This document shows positions 17,848 through 27,041 of a stretch of DNA of 55,788 bases, piece by piece. Location: assembly GCA_024743355.1 (NCBI GenBank), contig JANSWS010000005.1:1-55788 (forward strand). The letters are read 5' to 3'. Source of the DNA: a bacterium. Lineage in GTDB: Bacteria; Planctomycetota; Planctomycetia; Pirellulales; Pirellulaceae. The first letter of the stretch is position 1. Each line of letters starts with the position of its first letter. The position numbers and the translations under genes are program-made. Under the pieces are notes generated by a model, which ran no database searches, had not been told where the DNA came from, and saw nothing but the letters and a program-made list of their open reading frames with translations.

Positions 17848-19209
17848 ATGTCGGGTCCCAGCCAGCAGCATCGCCAGGGAAAAACCAATCAGGCAGCTGA
17901 TCGTCCCTCGCCCGAGAGCCCGGATGCGGACCCTCTCCATCATTCTGAGCAAGCTCGCCTGTGCCCAAGACCCAAGCAGGCTTCCAGTTGGGACGACCTG
18001 CTGACCCACGCACGACGACGACTGGCAGAGCGGGCCTCTGGTCTCAGCGCACCTTTCGCCGTGGGCCCTGCAGGGAGCCTGCTGCGACGGGACCCGCCGC
18101 ACACGCTCGCTTCTGACAGTCTGGATCGGGCCCAAGACGATTCCGATCCGCAGAAACCCCAGCGGCATGAGGCCTCGCTCGATCCAGAAATCGATCATCC
18201 AGAAATCTCGGAGTTAGCGGCAAGCTTTCGCCGCTTACCGGCGGTTGGCTCGGACTCGCGGGGACGCTTGAGCAGGTTTCTGCAGTGGCGTGGCATGCTG
18301 GCCAGTGCGTTGGCTCATGTTGTGATCTTATTTTTGCTGGCGTTTGTGACACTTTCCGTGCCGGATCGGCAAGCCGGATTGGCATTTCAGTCGGCGGTGG
18401 GCGAAAAACCCCCGGATGTCATCGAATTGACACCGGTGCTGCAGGCAGAGGCTCCCGAGGCGACGGAGGCCGCCACCGAAGTCCAGCTGGAGCCCGATTC
18501 TTACGAGCCTTTGGCCCAGGTGACGATCCCGGTAAGCCAAGCCGCTGTAAGCCAAGCCATCGGCGCTCTTTCCCAGCCGATAACGCAAGACGCGGCAGCC
18601 GCCTTGCGTTCTCAATCTCAATCGATCTCAGCCAGTTTGATGGCCAATGCCAGCTTCTTTGGCGCGGCTGCTGGGGGCAACAATTTTTGCTACGTGATCG
18701 ATGCTTCGGGCAGCATGAAAGGCGGGCCCTGGGAAGCCGCCAGAGCAGAATTGCTGAAGTCCATCGGCAGCCTTAAACCCAAGCAGAGATTCTACATCGT
18801 GATGTACACCCGCCAGATCGAGGCGATTCCTCTACCTGGTGAGGATCGTCCGGCGGCCCACCATTTGTACGCCACGGCAGAAAATCTGGAGCATGCTCGC
18901 CGCTGGTTAATGTCAGTTCGAGTGGGTGGCGGCGGGGCGGCTCCCAAGGAGGCCCTGAGCTTTGCGATCGCCAAAGAGCCCGATGCGATCTATCTGCTAA
19001 CTGACGGCGTTACCAGCGTTCGAGACGTCGCTTCCTCGGTCCGGCGAGAAAATCGGGTTCAGGATCTGATTCACGGGGAGCAGGTCAAGGTACCGATCCA
19101 TACGATCGCCTTTTACACGCTGGATGGCGAGCGACTTTTGCGTCAACTAGCCCACGAAAACGGTGGGCAATTCATCTACGTGCCGAAGCCCGGAGGGACG
19201 CGACGCTAG
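17848..19209 (+). CDS. Membrane-anchored von Willebrand factor A protein (paralogue 1)
   Basis: 453 residues. The first ~150 are polar, charged and Pro/Ser-rich and probably cytoplasmic; one membrane helix follows near 150-170 (SALAHVVILFLLAFVTLSV), then a Glu/Pro-rich linker and a C-terminal VWA domain. The metal-ion-dependent adhesion site is intact: D285-A-S-G-S, with the conserved segments LKPKQRFYIVMY and AIYLLTDG further on. The protein at 40510-41523 has the same architecture and shares ASFFGA, YV(I/L)D, SMKG and the P-x-x-AL region. VWA domains bind proteins; the partner is unknown. The start has AAAGAAG just upstream. Confidence 0.85.
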   Translation: MSGPSQQHRQGKTNQAADRPSPESPDADPLHHSEQARLCPRPKQASSWDDLLTHARRRLAERASGLSAPFAVGPAGSLLRRDPPHTLASDSLDRAQDDSDPQKPQRHEASLDPEIDHPEISELAASFRRLPAVGSDSRGRLSRFLQWRGMLASALAHVVILFLLAFVTLSVPDRQAGLAFQSAVGEKPPDVIELTPVLQAEAPEATEAATEVQLEPDSYEPLAQVTIPVSQAAVSQAIGALSQPITQDAAAALRSQSQSISASLMANASFFGAAAGGNNFCYVIDASGSMKGGPWEAARAELLKSIGSLKPKQRFYIVMYTRQIEAIPLPGEDRPAAHHLYATAENLEHARRWLMSVRVGGGGAAPKEALSFAIAKEPDAIYLLTDGVTSVRDVASSVRRENRVQDLIHGEQVKVPIHTIAFYTLDGERLLRQLAHENGGQFIYVPKPGGTRR

Positions 19210-19370
19210 CCTGGCAGATCGTTATGCCTGGCCGTTCTGCAGGCAGCGTCCAGCATGTGGGATACCGCCATAGCCAACATAACCGCTAAGCAGGCGTTCT
19301 TCCGTGATTTCGATTTGCCACCTAAAATGACGTCGCTTCTCACGAACCGCTATGTCATTAAGGGTTGGTC

Positions 19371-20480
19371 ATGGCCACGCAAGTAATGCAAGAACGGCAG
19401 CTCAATTTTTCCCCAGGTCCGGCGGTGCTGCCGGTGCCTGTTTTGGAACATATTCGCGACGAATTGCTCTGCCTGCCCGGGGCTGGGGCATCGATTCTCG
19501 AGGTTTCTCACCGTAGCAAGCAGTACATTGAGATTCAGGAGAATGCCAAGGCCAGTCTGCAGCGGCTTTTGGGGTTGGACGACTCCTATGACGTCTTGTT
19601 TCTTCAGGGTGGTGCCAGATTGCAGTTTTCGATGGTGCCCATCAATCTGTTGAGGGGGCAGCCGGCTCCGGCCCAGTATGTGGTGACCGGGTCCTGGGGT
19701 AAGAACGCGGTCGAGGAGGCCAGACGTGAGGGCAAGGTAGAGATTGTCTACGATGCCAAGGAAACCAATTACGATCGGCTCCCACTAGCGTCGGAATTGT
19801 CCTTCCGCGACGACGCGGCTTACGTCCACATTACCAGCAATGAAACCATTCAGGGGGTCCAATTCCCGTCCGACGTGGATGCCGGCCCAGCCCCTTTGGT
19901 GTGCGATGCATCCAGCGACTTTCTATGTCGCCCGTATGACATTTCGAAATACGGTTTGATGTACGCGTGTGCACAGAAAAATGCTGGCCCCGCCGGAGTC
20001 ACCGTGGTCGTGATCCGCAAGGAGTTGTTGGAACGCTCCGGTGAGGATCTGCCTGGCTACCTCAGCTACAACAATCACGCCCAGGCTGATTCGATGTGGA
20101 ATACGCCTCCGACATTTGCCATCTATGTCCTCGGGCTGGTCACGCGGTGGATTGAAGAAACCGTGGGCGGCTTGGAGAAGATGCATCAACGCAATCAGCA
20201 AAAAGCGGCTCTGCTGTATGACTTGCTGGACGCTTTCCCGGAGTTCTACATTGGGCACGCCAAGAAGTCCGATCGTTCGCTGATGAATGTGACGTTCCGT
20301 TTTCCCAATGACGCGCTGGAGGCAGCCTTTCTGTCGCAGGCCAGCAAGCATGGGCTGACCAACCTGAAGGGCCATCGCAGCGTGGGCGGGATCCGAGCGA
20401 GCATCTACAATGCCATGCCCATGGAAGGGGTCCAGCAATTGGCGAGTTTCATGAAGGACTTTGCGACCAGCAATAGCTAA
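19371..20480 (+). CDS. serC: Phosphoserine aminotransferase
   Basis: Second step of phosphorylated serine synthesis: 3-phosphohydroxypyruvate and glutamate to phosphoserine, with PLP. The 369 residues are typical of SerC. Seen are NFSPGPAVLPVPVL at the N-terminus, LFLQGGARLQFSMVP, VCDASSDFLCRP and the Schiff-base Lys in ACAQKNAGPAGVTVV. The ATG at 19371 is chosen over an upstream in-frame TTG because AAGGG lies at normal spacing. serA, which makes its substrate, follows after a 299-bp spacer with its own structures, so the two may be separately controlled. Confidence 0.96.
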   Translation: MATQVMQERQLNFSPGPAVLPVPVLEHIRDELLCLPGAGASILEVSHRSKQYIEIQENAKASLQRLLGLDDSYDVLFLQGGARLQFSMVPINLLRGQPAPAQYVVTGSWGKNAVEEARREGKVEIVYDAKETNYDRLPLASELSFRDDAAYVHITSNETIQGVQFPSDVDAGPAPLVCDASSDFLCRPYDISKYGLMYACAQKNAGPAGVTVVVIRKELLERSGEDLPGYLSYNNHAQADSMWNTPPTFAIYVLGLVTRWIEETVGGLEKMHQRNQQKAALLYDLLDAFPEFYIGHAKKSDRSLMNVTFRFPNDALEAAFLSQASKHGLTNLKGHRSVGGIRASIYNAMPMEGVQQLASFMKDFATSNS

Positions 20481-20490
20481 GAAGCCGACC

Positions 20491-20543
20491 GAAAACCGAA
20501 GAGCACCGCGGCTAGCGCAAAAGCGACTCATGGTTTTCGGATA
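20491..20543. repeat. Dispersed ~53-bp element, copy B
   Basis: Second copy of the element at 4304-4356, with the same orientation and no gaps in the alignment. GAAAACC (20491-20497) and GGTTTTC (20532-20538) form inverted ends 48 bases apart end to end. Shared blocks are ACCGCGGCTA and ATGGTTTTCGGATAG. It starts ten bases after the serC stop. Confidence 0.65.
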
Positions 20544-20658
20544 GGTTCTAAGTTGGACCGTGACTCACGGGCCTTGAATGGGGTGCGGTTCGGGCGGCCG
20601 CCTTGATTCGGATTTCGGTCTGCGGTTGTTTCCGCGAGCCGTTTTCTGTTTAGCCCAA

Positions 20659-20699
20659 GGAGCCCGGGGCAGGCCACAGATATCCGGGCCTTAAGCTCC
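20659..20699 (+). other. GC-rich stem-loop in the serC-serA spacer
   Basis: CCCGG (20663-20667) pairs with CCGGG (20684-20688), extended by GGAG (20659-20662) with CTCC (20696-20699) across a bulge. No U-run follows directly. It could be a weak serC terminator or part of the serA 5' leader. The rest of this 299-bp spacer shows no gene. Confidence 0.35.
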
Positions 20700-20779
20700 C
20701 GAGCTTGCCTCGAAAAACTTGCGTCAATCTTTAAGTGTTTTTGTTTTCGTTGTTATTAGTTGAATGGAAAGCCTGAGTC

Positions 20780-22411
20780 ATGGCGAAATTTCGCATCGGA
20801 GTTTTGGACAGCATCGCTGAAGAGGGTATAGCGCTTCTGGAAGCCGAAAGCGATTGCGAGTTCGAAGTTCGCACAGGGCTCAAGGGAGAGGAGTTGCGTG
20901 CGGCGCTCAACGAGTTCGATGGCGTGATCATTCGCAGCGGTGTCAAGATTACCGCGGAGTCGCTCGAAGGCAATAAAAGATTGCGGGCGATCGTGCGAGC
21001 TGGGGTTGGAACGGACAATATCGACAAAGAGGCTTCGACGCGTCTGGGCATCGTGGTCATGAACACGCCTTCGGGCAATACGCTGTCGACCGCCGAGCAA
21101 GCATTCGCACTGATGTTGGCGTTATCCCGAAACATTGCCCCTGCCTACCAGTCGCTGTGTGAAGGGCGTTGGGATCGCAAACTGTATATGGGTAGTCAGC
21201 TGGCGGACAAAACGTTGGGAGTCGTTGGTTTTGGACGGATTGGTCGTGAGGTTGCCTTGCGGGGCTTGGCCTTCCGTATGCGGGTTCTGGCCTATGATCC
21301 GTTTCTCACCGAGGAACAAGCAACGAAGCTGGGGGTGGAGCGGTCTGGGACGGTTGAGGAAATGCTTCCCAAGGTCGACTATCTGACGGTCCACACTCCA
21401 TTGACCAACGAAACACGGGGCTTGGTCAATCAAAAAAATCTGTCGCAATTGAAGAAGGGTATCCGCTTGATCAATTGTGCCCGCGGCGGCATTTACGAAG
21501 AACAGGCGTTGGTCGATGGTCTTGCCAGCGGTCAGATTGGAGGGGTCGCCTTGGATGTCTTTGACAACGAACCCTGCACCGACAGTCCTTTGTTTGGCAT
21601 GCCCGGAGTCGTATGCACGCCGCACTTGGGAGCAAGCACGGAGGAGGCCCAGACACAAGTCGCAGTTGAGGGGATCCATCTGCTGATCAATTTCTTCAAG
21701 ACGGGCGAGATCAGGCACGCGGTCAACGTCTCAGCCCTGGATCCCAAGACGCTCGAGGCGTTGCGAAGTTATTTGAATGTGGCCTATCGCCTGGGACTGC
21801 TGCTGAATCAATGGCACGCCGGTCCTATCGCGGAATGCAAATTGACTTATCGAGGTGAGGTTGCTGATCGCGATACACATCTTTTAACCAGTGCGTTTTG
21901 CGCGGGCCTGCTCGAACGGGCCTTGGATGCGGACGTGAATATCATTAACGCGGAACTGCTGCTTCGTGAGCGAGGCATTGAACTGTCAGAGCATCTGAGC
22001 CACGAGATGGGAGCATTCAGTTCCTCGCTGACAGTGGAGGTTAGCGGTGGCGGACGCTCGGTGAAGGCAGCCGGTACGGTCTTCGGGCACAACATGCCTA
22101 GATTGATCATGCTGGATGACTATCGGCTTGAGGCCTATATGGACGGTAAATTGTTGATCTTCACGCATCAGGACGTCCCAGGAATTATCGGCAAGGTGGG
22201 CACGGCTTTCGGCCGGCATAACGTGAATATCGCCCAGATGTCGGTAGGTCGCGCTGAAAATCAACCGGGTGGTCATGCGATTGGTGTTCTTAATTTAGAT
22301 AGCGAGCCGACCGACGACGCGATGAATGATATGATGGCCATCGACGCGGTCGATAAAATTCAATTCATCGAATTGCCGCCTGCCGGCAGTTTGCCTTCCT
22401 GGCTCCAGTAA
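20780..22411 (+). CDS. serA: D-3-phosphoglycerate dehydrogenase
   Basis: First step of serine synthesis, oxidising 3-phosphoglycerate with NAD. At 543 residues it is the long type with three parts: a catalytic/NAD domain (RAGVGTDNID, Rossmann GFGRIGREVA, LINCARGGI, PHLGAST with the catalytic His), an intervening domain from about residue 320, and a C-terminal ACT domain (IFTHQDVPGIIGKVGTAFGRHNVNIAQMSVGR), which in relatives binds serine for feedback. All signature residues look intact. The ATG is preceded by GGAAAG. It follows serC after a spacer. Confidence 0.97.
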   Translation: MAKFRIGVLDSIAEEGIALLEAESDCEFEVRTGLKGEELRAALNEFDGVIIRSGVKITAESLEGNKRLRAIVRAGVGTDNIDKEASTRLGIVVMNTPSGNTLSTAEQAFALMLALSRNIAPAYQSLCEGRWDRKLYMGSQLADKTLGVVGFGRIGREVALRGLAFRMRVLAYDPFLTEEQATKLGVERSGTVEEMLPKVDYLTVHTPLTNETRGLVNQKNLSQLKKGIRLINCARGGIYEEQALVDGLASGQIGGVALDVFDNEPCTDSPLFGMPGVVCTPHLGASTEEAQTQVAVEGIHLLINFFKTGEIRHAVNVSALDPKTLEALRSYLNVAYRLGLLLNQWHAGPIAECKLTYRGEVADRDTHLLTSAFCAGLLERALDADVNIINAELLLRERGIELSEHLSHEMGAFSSSLTVEVSGGGRSVKAAGTVFGHNMPRLIMLDDYRLEAYMDGKLLIFTHQDVPGIIGKVGTAFGRHNVNIAQMSVGRAENQPGGHAIGVLNLDSEPTDDAMNDMMAIDAVDKIQFIELPPAGSLPSWLQ

Positions 22412-22438
22412 GCCGGTCCCTCTTCCGGGCCGATTTCA

Positions 22439-23410
22439 ATGGTCGAATGGACCCAACGCTGTGGCGTTTGCAGATGCTACCTCGACGAAGAAGATCTCTT
22501 TTGCGTTAACTGTGGTACCGAGAGTCCTTGGTCTCACGGGCAAACGGAAAGACTAGACAACGAGGCGGACCATTACAGTTTTGACTGTAAATCTTGCGGT
22601 GCGTCCATGAGTTACGATGCTTCTTCACAAGCACTGCGCTGCCCATTTTGCGGCAGCACCCGCATGGAACGGCAAGCAACGGTGCGGTCCGTTAAGCCGG
22701 ATGGCGTCATCCCCTTTTCCATCGACCGGCACCGCGCGGAAGGAGTCTTGCGAAATTGGTTGCGGACTGGCTTCTGGACTCCTTCCGATGCCGCGCGGGC
22801 GTCACGGGTTGGTGAGATCACGGCCGTTTACGTGCCCTATTGGATCTTTGAGGCAGAAACGGATACTCGCTGGACTGCCGATTCGTCTCCGCCACCGCCC
22901 GGTTCGCGCGGTGACTGGTATCCCTTGGGTGGTAGTCATCAGTCGAGATACCGGGGAATTCTCGTGGCCGGAAGCAGCATTCTTAGCTTGCAGGAAACAG
23001 ATGCCATCGCTCCCTTTGACTTGTCGGACGCGGTCCAGTCGCAAGAGGTGGATCTGAAGAATGCAATTTACGAGCAATTTCGAGTGCCCCGCAAGCTGGC
23101 CAGGCCTGTGGCGCGAGGTGCCATTGAAGAACTCGAACGCGCGGCTTGTGCTCGAAAGGTTCCCAACCGGTCGCGTAATATTCGCGTTAACGTGCGAATA
23201 TCTTCGATGCGGGGATACCCTATGCTGTTACCGGTCTGGATCCTGGCGTACCGTTATAAAAAGGAAGTGCATCGCGTGTTGATCAATGGCCAAACGGGGA
23301 AGATCGCTGGTACATCGCCATTTTCCTATGCGAAACTCTCTGTGCTAGTCATGATCGTGCTGGTGTTTTTGGCGGTGGTGTTCGCGATTGCCATGCTGTC
23401 GAATATGTAA
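22439..23410 (+). CDS. Zinc-ribbon membrane protein of unknown function
   Basis: 323 residues. Two zinc ribbons open the protein: Cys 8, 11, 22 and 25 (CGVC and CVNC), then CKSC and CPFC around residues 50-70. The middle (about 85-290) starts with IPFSIDRHRAEGVLRNWLRTGFWTP, as in planctomycete zinc-ribbon proteins whose role is unknown to me, and includes AVYVPYWIFEAET. A membrane helix closes the chain (LVMIVLVFLAVVFAIAML). It begins 27 bases after serA and may be co-transcribed. A role in membrane-linked protein interaction is possible, but I would not assign a function. Confidence 0.8.
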   Translation: MVEWTQRCGVCRCYLDEEDLFCVNCGTESPWSHGQTERLDNEADHYSFDCKSCGASMSYDASSQALRCPFCGSTRMERQATVRSVKPDGVIPFSIDRHRAEGVLRNWLRTGFWTPSDAARASRVGEITAVYVPYWIFEAETDTRWTADSSPPPPGSRGDWYPLGGSHQSRYRGILVAGSSILSLQETDAIAPFDLSDAVQSQEVDLKNAIYEQFRVPRKLARPVARGAIEELERAACARKVPNRSRNIRVNVRISSMRGYPMLLPVWILAYRYKKEVHRVLINGQTGKIAGTSPFSYAKLSVLVMIVLVFLAVVFAIAMLSNM

Positions 23411-23480
23411 TAGCCAGTGCGTGCTTTCAGGAAGTACCGCGACGGTCTGAGTCCAGTTTTGAAACCCTACATCGCAAGCA

Positions 23481-23495
23481 AAGGAGGAGGCATTG
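23481..23495 (+). promoter_or_regulatory. Strong Shine-Dalgarno deciding a TTG start for ruvB
   Basis: AGGAGG at 23482-23487 lies five bases before TTG at 23493. The first in-frame ATG (23511) would be 23 bases away, too far for this site. The TTG is therefore the likelier start. Confidence 0.6.
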
Positions 23496-24548
23496 GCTCG
23501 GGAATCTATCATGCAATCGCAAGTGCCCTCCGATGAAAACGATGCCGCGCTGCGTCCGAAACGCATCGCGGACATGATCGGACAAAGTCATGTCATCGCC
23601 GTTTTGCGGATTGCCATCGATGCGGCTAAGAAACGGGAAGAACCGCTCGGGCACATTCTGTTCGATGGTCCACCCGGATTGGGAAAGACGACCTTTGCAA
23701 CCTGCATCCCCAGGGAAATGGGTGTCAGCGTCCAGATGGCTAGCGGCCCGGCGCTCAAGGCTCCTAAGGATATCATCCCCTACCTGACCAATCTCGAAGA
23801 TCGGTCCGTGTTGTTCATCGACGAAATTCACCGGATGCCGAAAGCCGTTGAAGAGTATCTCTACACGGCCATGGAAGACTTTCGCATCGATATCGTGTTG
23901 GGTGAAGGTGTCAGTGCCCGGACGCTCAACTTGCAGCTCAAGCCATTCACGCTGATCGGGGCGACGACGCGGGCTGGCATGTTGAGCGGTCCACTGAGAG
24001 ATCGTTTTCAAATCCGCGAACACTTGGGCTTCTACACACACGCCGAGTTAACATCCATTGTCGAAACCAATGCTAAGAAGTTGAAGTTGCAGATTAGCGG
24101 TGACGCTTCGCGTGAGATCGCCAATCGCAGTCGCGGAACGCCCAGAGTGGCCAACAATCGGCTTTTATGGGTTCGAGATTTTGCCATGAGCCAGTCGGAT
24201 GGGTCGGTCGATCGCGATATCGTGCAGCGTGCCATGGAGATGACCGGCATCGACGAATTGGGGCTCGACCGTCAAGATCGCCGCTACCTGGAAACACTCA
24301 TGGGGGTCTTCGCCGGGGGACCGGCTGGAATCGAAGCCATCGCACATACGATGAATGTGCCCTCGGATACTCTGGTGGACGAGGTCGAGCCTTTCCTTTT
24401 ACGCAGCGAGTTGATTATCCGAACGTCACGAGGTCGATGCGCGGCTCCAAAAGGCTACCAGCATTTAAAAATTTCACCTCCCCAAGATGACTCCGCCTCG
24501 GGCAACTCCGCCGCTGGAGATGATGCTCTTCCGCTGTTTCCGGAATAA
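23493..24548 (+). CDS. ruvB: Holliday junction branch migration helicase RuvB
   Basis: AAA+ motor that drives branch migration with RuvA. The 351 residues show LRPKRIADMIGQ, Walker A GPPGLGKTT, Walker B with sensor region VLFIDEIHRM, GATTRAGMLSGPLRDRF carrying the arginine finger, sensor-2 RSRGTPRVANNRLLWVRDFA, and the C-terminal winged helix (DRRYLETLMGVFAGGPAG). In sensor 2 most RuvB read ANRLLRRVRD; here it is ANNRLLWVRD, a local shift of the Arg residues. The start is TTG, chosen for its ribosome-binding site. ruvA and ruvC are not in the window. GGGAATCGATTCCC, a perfect palindrome, lies 32 bases past the stop (24580-24593). Confidence 0.96.
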   Translation: MARESIMQSQVPSDENDAALRPKRIADMIGQSHVIAVLRIAIDAAKKREEPLGHILFDGPPGLGKTTFATCIPREMGVSVQMASGPALKAPKDIIPYLTNLEDRSVLFIDEIHRMPKAVEEYLYTAMEDFRIDIVLGEGVSARTLNLQLKPFTLIGATTRAGMLSGPLRDRFQIREHLGFYTHAELTSIVETNAKKLKLQISGDASREIANRSRGTPRVANNRLLWVRDFAMSQSDGSVDRDIVQRAMEMTGIDELGLDRQDRRYLETLMGVFAGGPAGIEAIAHTMNVPSDTLVDEVEPFLLRSELIIRTSRGRCAAPKGYQHLKISPPQDDSASGNSAAGDDALPLFPE

Positions 24549-24719
24549 GCGAGCGTCACAAAAGAAATCGCGGGGCGCTGGGAATCGATTCCCGGCCGCC
24601 TCTGGCAGTCGTTGGGCTGGTAGAATCTGCAAGTCCCTACCTAATGCTGAGCCCGCGTGGGATTTCTTTCGGACTCCTGAATGGGCGGAGCATCGAACTC
24701 ACCTAGGTTGAGAGTCGCC

Positions 24720-25667
24720 ATGAAATCATCCCCTAAGCGATCTGGTATGCAATCCGTGCCTCGAAGAGAACTGTTAGCCGGTTCTGCGGCCGCCGCCGCC
24801 GGTTTGCTCACTGCGGTCTCCGTCGGAGCCGCCAAGGCTCAGCAACCAGATGCGGATACGAATGAAAATACTACCACTCCCGAGCAGCGACGGGGAAGGA
24901 TCCGACAATCGGTGATGGGCTGGTGCTTCAATCCGATGCCGCCAATGGAACTCGCGAAGCTGGGCCAAGAACTCGGGCTCGTGGCCATAGAAGGAATCTC
25001 AGCCGAGTATTACCCGCAAGTGAAACAACTTGGCTTGGAAATTTCTTTGGTAGGTAGCCACGGATTTGCGACGGGTCCCGTTGATTCCAAAAATCATGCG
25101 GAAGTAGAGAATAAGCTGCGAAGCTCGATCGATACGGCTGTCAAGTTCGGGGCTCCGAACGTGATTACATTTACCGGCATGCGAGTCCCCGGAATGATGG
25201 ACGAAACCGCCAGGCGGAACTGCGTGGAATGCTGGAAACGGGTAATCGGCTACGCGGAGGAGAAGGGCGTCACGCTATGCCTTGAACATCTCAACAGTCG
25301 CGACGATTCACATCCGATGAAGGGTCACCCTGGTTACTTCGGAGATGATCTGGATTTGTGCATGGAGTTGATTCACCAAATGGACTCCGAAAACTTCAAA
25401 CTGCTGTTTGACATCTATCACGTCCAAATCATGCATGGAGACATCATTCGGCGTTTGCGGGCCCTGCATCCGTGGGTGGCACACTACCATACAGCAGGAA
25501 ATCCAGGACGCTTGGAGATCGATGAGCACCAGGAGATCAATTACCCGGCTGTGATGCATGCAATACTGGAGACCGGTTATCAAGGCTACGTCGCTCAAGA
25601 GTTCATCCCAACTTGGGGGGACCCGCGAAAATCCCTGAACCACGCCATCAGCACTTGCGATGTGTAA
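24720..25667 (+). CDS. Tat-exported TIM-barrel protein, hydroxypyruvate isomerase-like
   Basis: 315 residues from the ATG at 24720. The N-terminus reads PRRELLAGSAAAAAGLLTAVS and then AKAQQ, a twin-arginine signal peptide with a likely cleavage site, so the product is probably periplasmic. The mature part is a xylose-isomerase-like TIM barrel: MGWCFNPM, LEHLNSRDD with the metal-binding Glu, LLFDIYHVQIMHGD with Asp/His ligands, HYHTAGNPGRLEID and a final Glu in YVAQEF. This matches the Hyi family, which isomerises hydroxypyruvate or related 2-keto sugars. Substrate is uncertain, and export is unusual for a metabolic Hyi but common among planctomycete sugar isomerases. Confidence 0.85.
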   Translation: MKSSPKRSGMQSVPRRELLAGSAAAAAGLLTAVSVGAAKAQQPDADTNENTTTPEQRRGRIRQSVMGWCFNPMPPMELAKLGQELGLVAIEGISAEYYPQVKQLGLEISLVGSHGFATGPVDSKNHAEVENKLRSSIDTAVKFGAPNVITFTGMRVPGMMDETARRNCVECWKRVIGYAEEKGVTLCLEHLNSRDDSHPMKGHPGYFGDDLDLCMELIHQMDSENFKLLFDIYHVQIMHGDIIRRLRALHPWVAHYHTAGNPGRLEIDEHQEINYPAVMHAILETGYQGYVAQEFIPTWGDPRKSLNHAISTCDV

Positions 25668-26221
25668 GGGGATTGGCTGACAACGGGCTGAGCAGAGCCT
25701 GCATTGCAATTGCCTCCCAGTCTTTCGGAGATTTTGCTTCCAAGAATTTCCCGCTTCTGTTAGGGCAGGTTTCGACCCCGTTTGGAATCCTAATGCGTGA
25801 CCGATCGTCGTTAGTCGATGTGCTCTCTTTTGTCGGTTCAAAAAACCGTTGCAACAACCGGAACCCGTCGGTAACTAAGGTGTCTATACCCAAGTGACAG
25901 GGCGGCGGGATTGGGTCCCGTTGTTTATTGTTGAAAGTGGGGGCCAGGCGCAGACGGCACAGTCTGAGTTACGGTTGGCTTCCACAAAAAAAGAGAAGAT
26001 TTCGCTGACAGCGCCCAAATTCAGGGCCTGTCAGGCCGAAATAATATTCTGAGAAACAATGGGCCAAGCGAAATCGGCGATCGTATGAATCGCGGGGCCG
26101 CAGTTCACGCTAGTGAGCGCGGTGGCCGAGGCAACGCTGCTCTGAGAACACTTACTTTTTCGTTCGCTGATGCTCCGTCGACTTTTACTTTAATCTCTCA
26201 ACTGACATTTTTTCCACTATC
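25668..26221. other. 554-bp spacer, no gene seen
   Basis: No frame here is convincing. A weak hairpin, CGGGA-TTGGG-TCCCG followed by TTGTTTATT near 25908-25930, could end the upstream transcript. The rest is featureless to me and would carry the promoter of the small gene at 26222. Confidence 0.45.
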
Positions 26222-26641
26222 ATGACTCGTGCAGCCACCAAGTTGATCGCCGTCCAGGGCACCAACAGCCCCTCTCAGGTCGACGGTTTTGACTACGCGC
26301 TGTTGGGTTTAAGGGCGAACGAGGCGCGAGTTAGCGTTATCCGCAGGGCTGCTCTTCAAGTGGCTCGTCGCATTAATGGTGCGGCGAACGGACCACGGGA
26401 GGGTAGCGAGATGCGTATGCACCTGGCAGTCAGCACCTACCGACTGTTGGATCCAAGACGCAGGAATCGCTTGGTTGAGCGAGTCCAGTTGAGCGTGTTT
26501 GGAGAAGACGACATGGAGGCGCAGCGACGCTCCCGGCGATCTTTCCTGGTCTCCAAGAGCAACTGCCAGCAAGACCAGCGGGGGCCACGCACACCTGGGA
26601 TTTCAGGTTCTCGATTGGTTTCCGCAGAGCTGGTCGCGTGA
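26222..26641 (+). CDS. Small protein with J-domain-like segment
   Basis: 139 residues. The segment DYALLGLRANEARVSVIRRAALQVARRI and, further on, AVSTYRLLDPRRRNRLVERV has the pattern of the truncated J-like domain found in many planctomycete proteins (LLGL, then LxxAxxxLLDPxxRxxYD), without the HPD motif needed to stimulate DnaK. The rest is Ser/Arg-rich. No membrane segment or signal is evident, and no good ribosome-binding site was seen. I treat it as a probable gene of unknown role; a spurious frame remains possible. A stem-loop follows at 26654-26691. Confidence 0.5.
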   Translation: MTRAATKLIAVQGTNSPSQVDGFDYALLGLRANEARVSVIRRAALQVARRINGAANGPREGSEMRMHLAVSTYRLLDPRRRNRLVERVQLSVFGEDDMEAQRRSRRSFLVSKSNCQQDQRGPRTPGISGSRLVSAELVA

Positions 26642-27041
26642 TGAGAACCGCGGTTTGGAGTGCGGCTTTTTATAGCCGCGCTTGTTCCAAATTTGAGTTG
26701 CGCAGGCGGTCGTGGTAAGCGGCCGACCATGTGTCCAACATCGATCTCCAAGTTGATCTCAAATTTCGCGTAGTGGTTCGTATTCACTCTCGCGTGCCAC
26801 AAGGGTCGCATGGGTTTTCTTTCGATCCTCTTGTCCTGGGTGGTTTGTCTTGCCATTGCCGTGTTTTCAATTTCTTCTGAGCAACAAACCGAGCTTCTGA
26901 GGAGTGCCTACTCAGGCGACGGGCAAGGCCCATCCAAGATGGAACGCTTGTTAGGCTTGCTCGGCTTTTCTTGCCCCGGCGTGCAGTGGTCCGAATCGTA
27001 TAATGGCCCGCGAGCATTAACATTCTTTATGAAGAGATTGC
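26642..27041. other. 400-bp spacer upstream of the MoxR gene
   Basis: It contains the stem-loop at 26654-26691 and otherwise nothing I can name. An open frame from 26810 begins with a hydrophobic stretch (GFLSILLSWVVCLAIAVFSI) but runs on into the MoxR gene in another frame and has no recognisable continuation. Confidence 0.4.
26654..26691 (+). terminator. Stem-loop after the J-like gene
   Basis: GCGGCT (26662-26667) pairs with AGCCGC (26674-26679) around a U-rich loop, and TTTGGA (26654-26659) pairs with TCCAAA (26686-26691) outside it. There is no clean U-run after the stem, so it is either a weak terminator or another RNA structure. Confidence 0.35.

Noticed and set aside
24580-24593. Perfect palindrome GGGAATCGATTCCC as an operator
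   Set aside because: A single 14-bp palindrome after ruvB without a second site, promoter or regulator gene nearby; recorded but not claimed.
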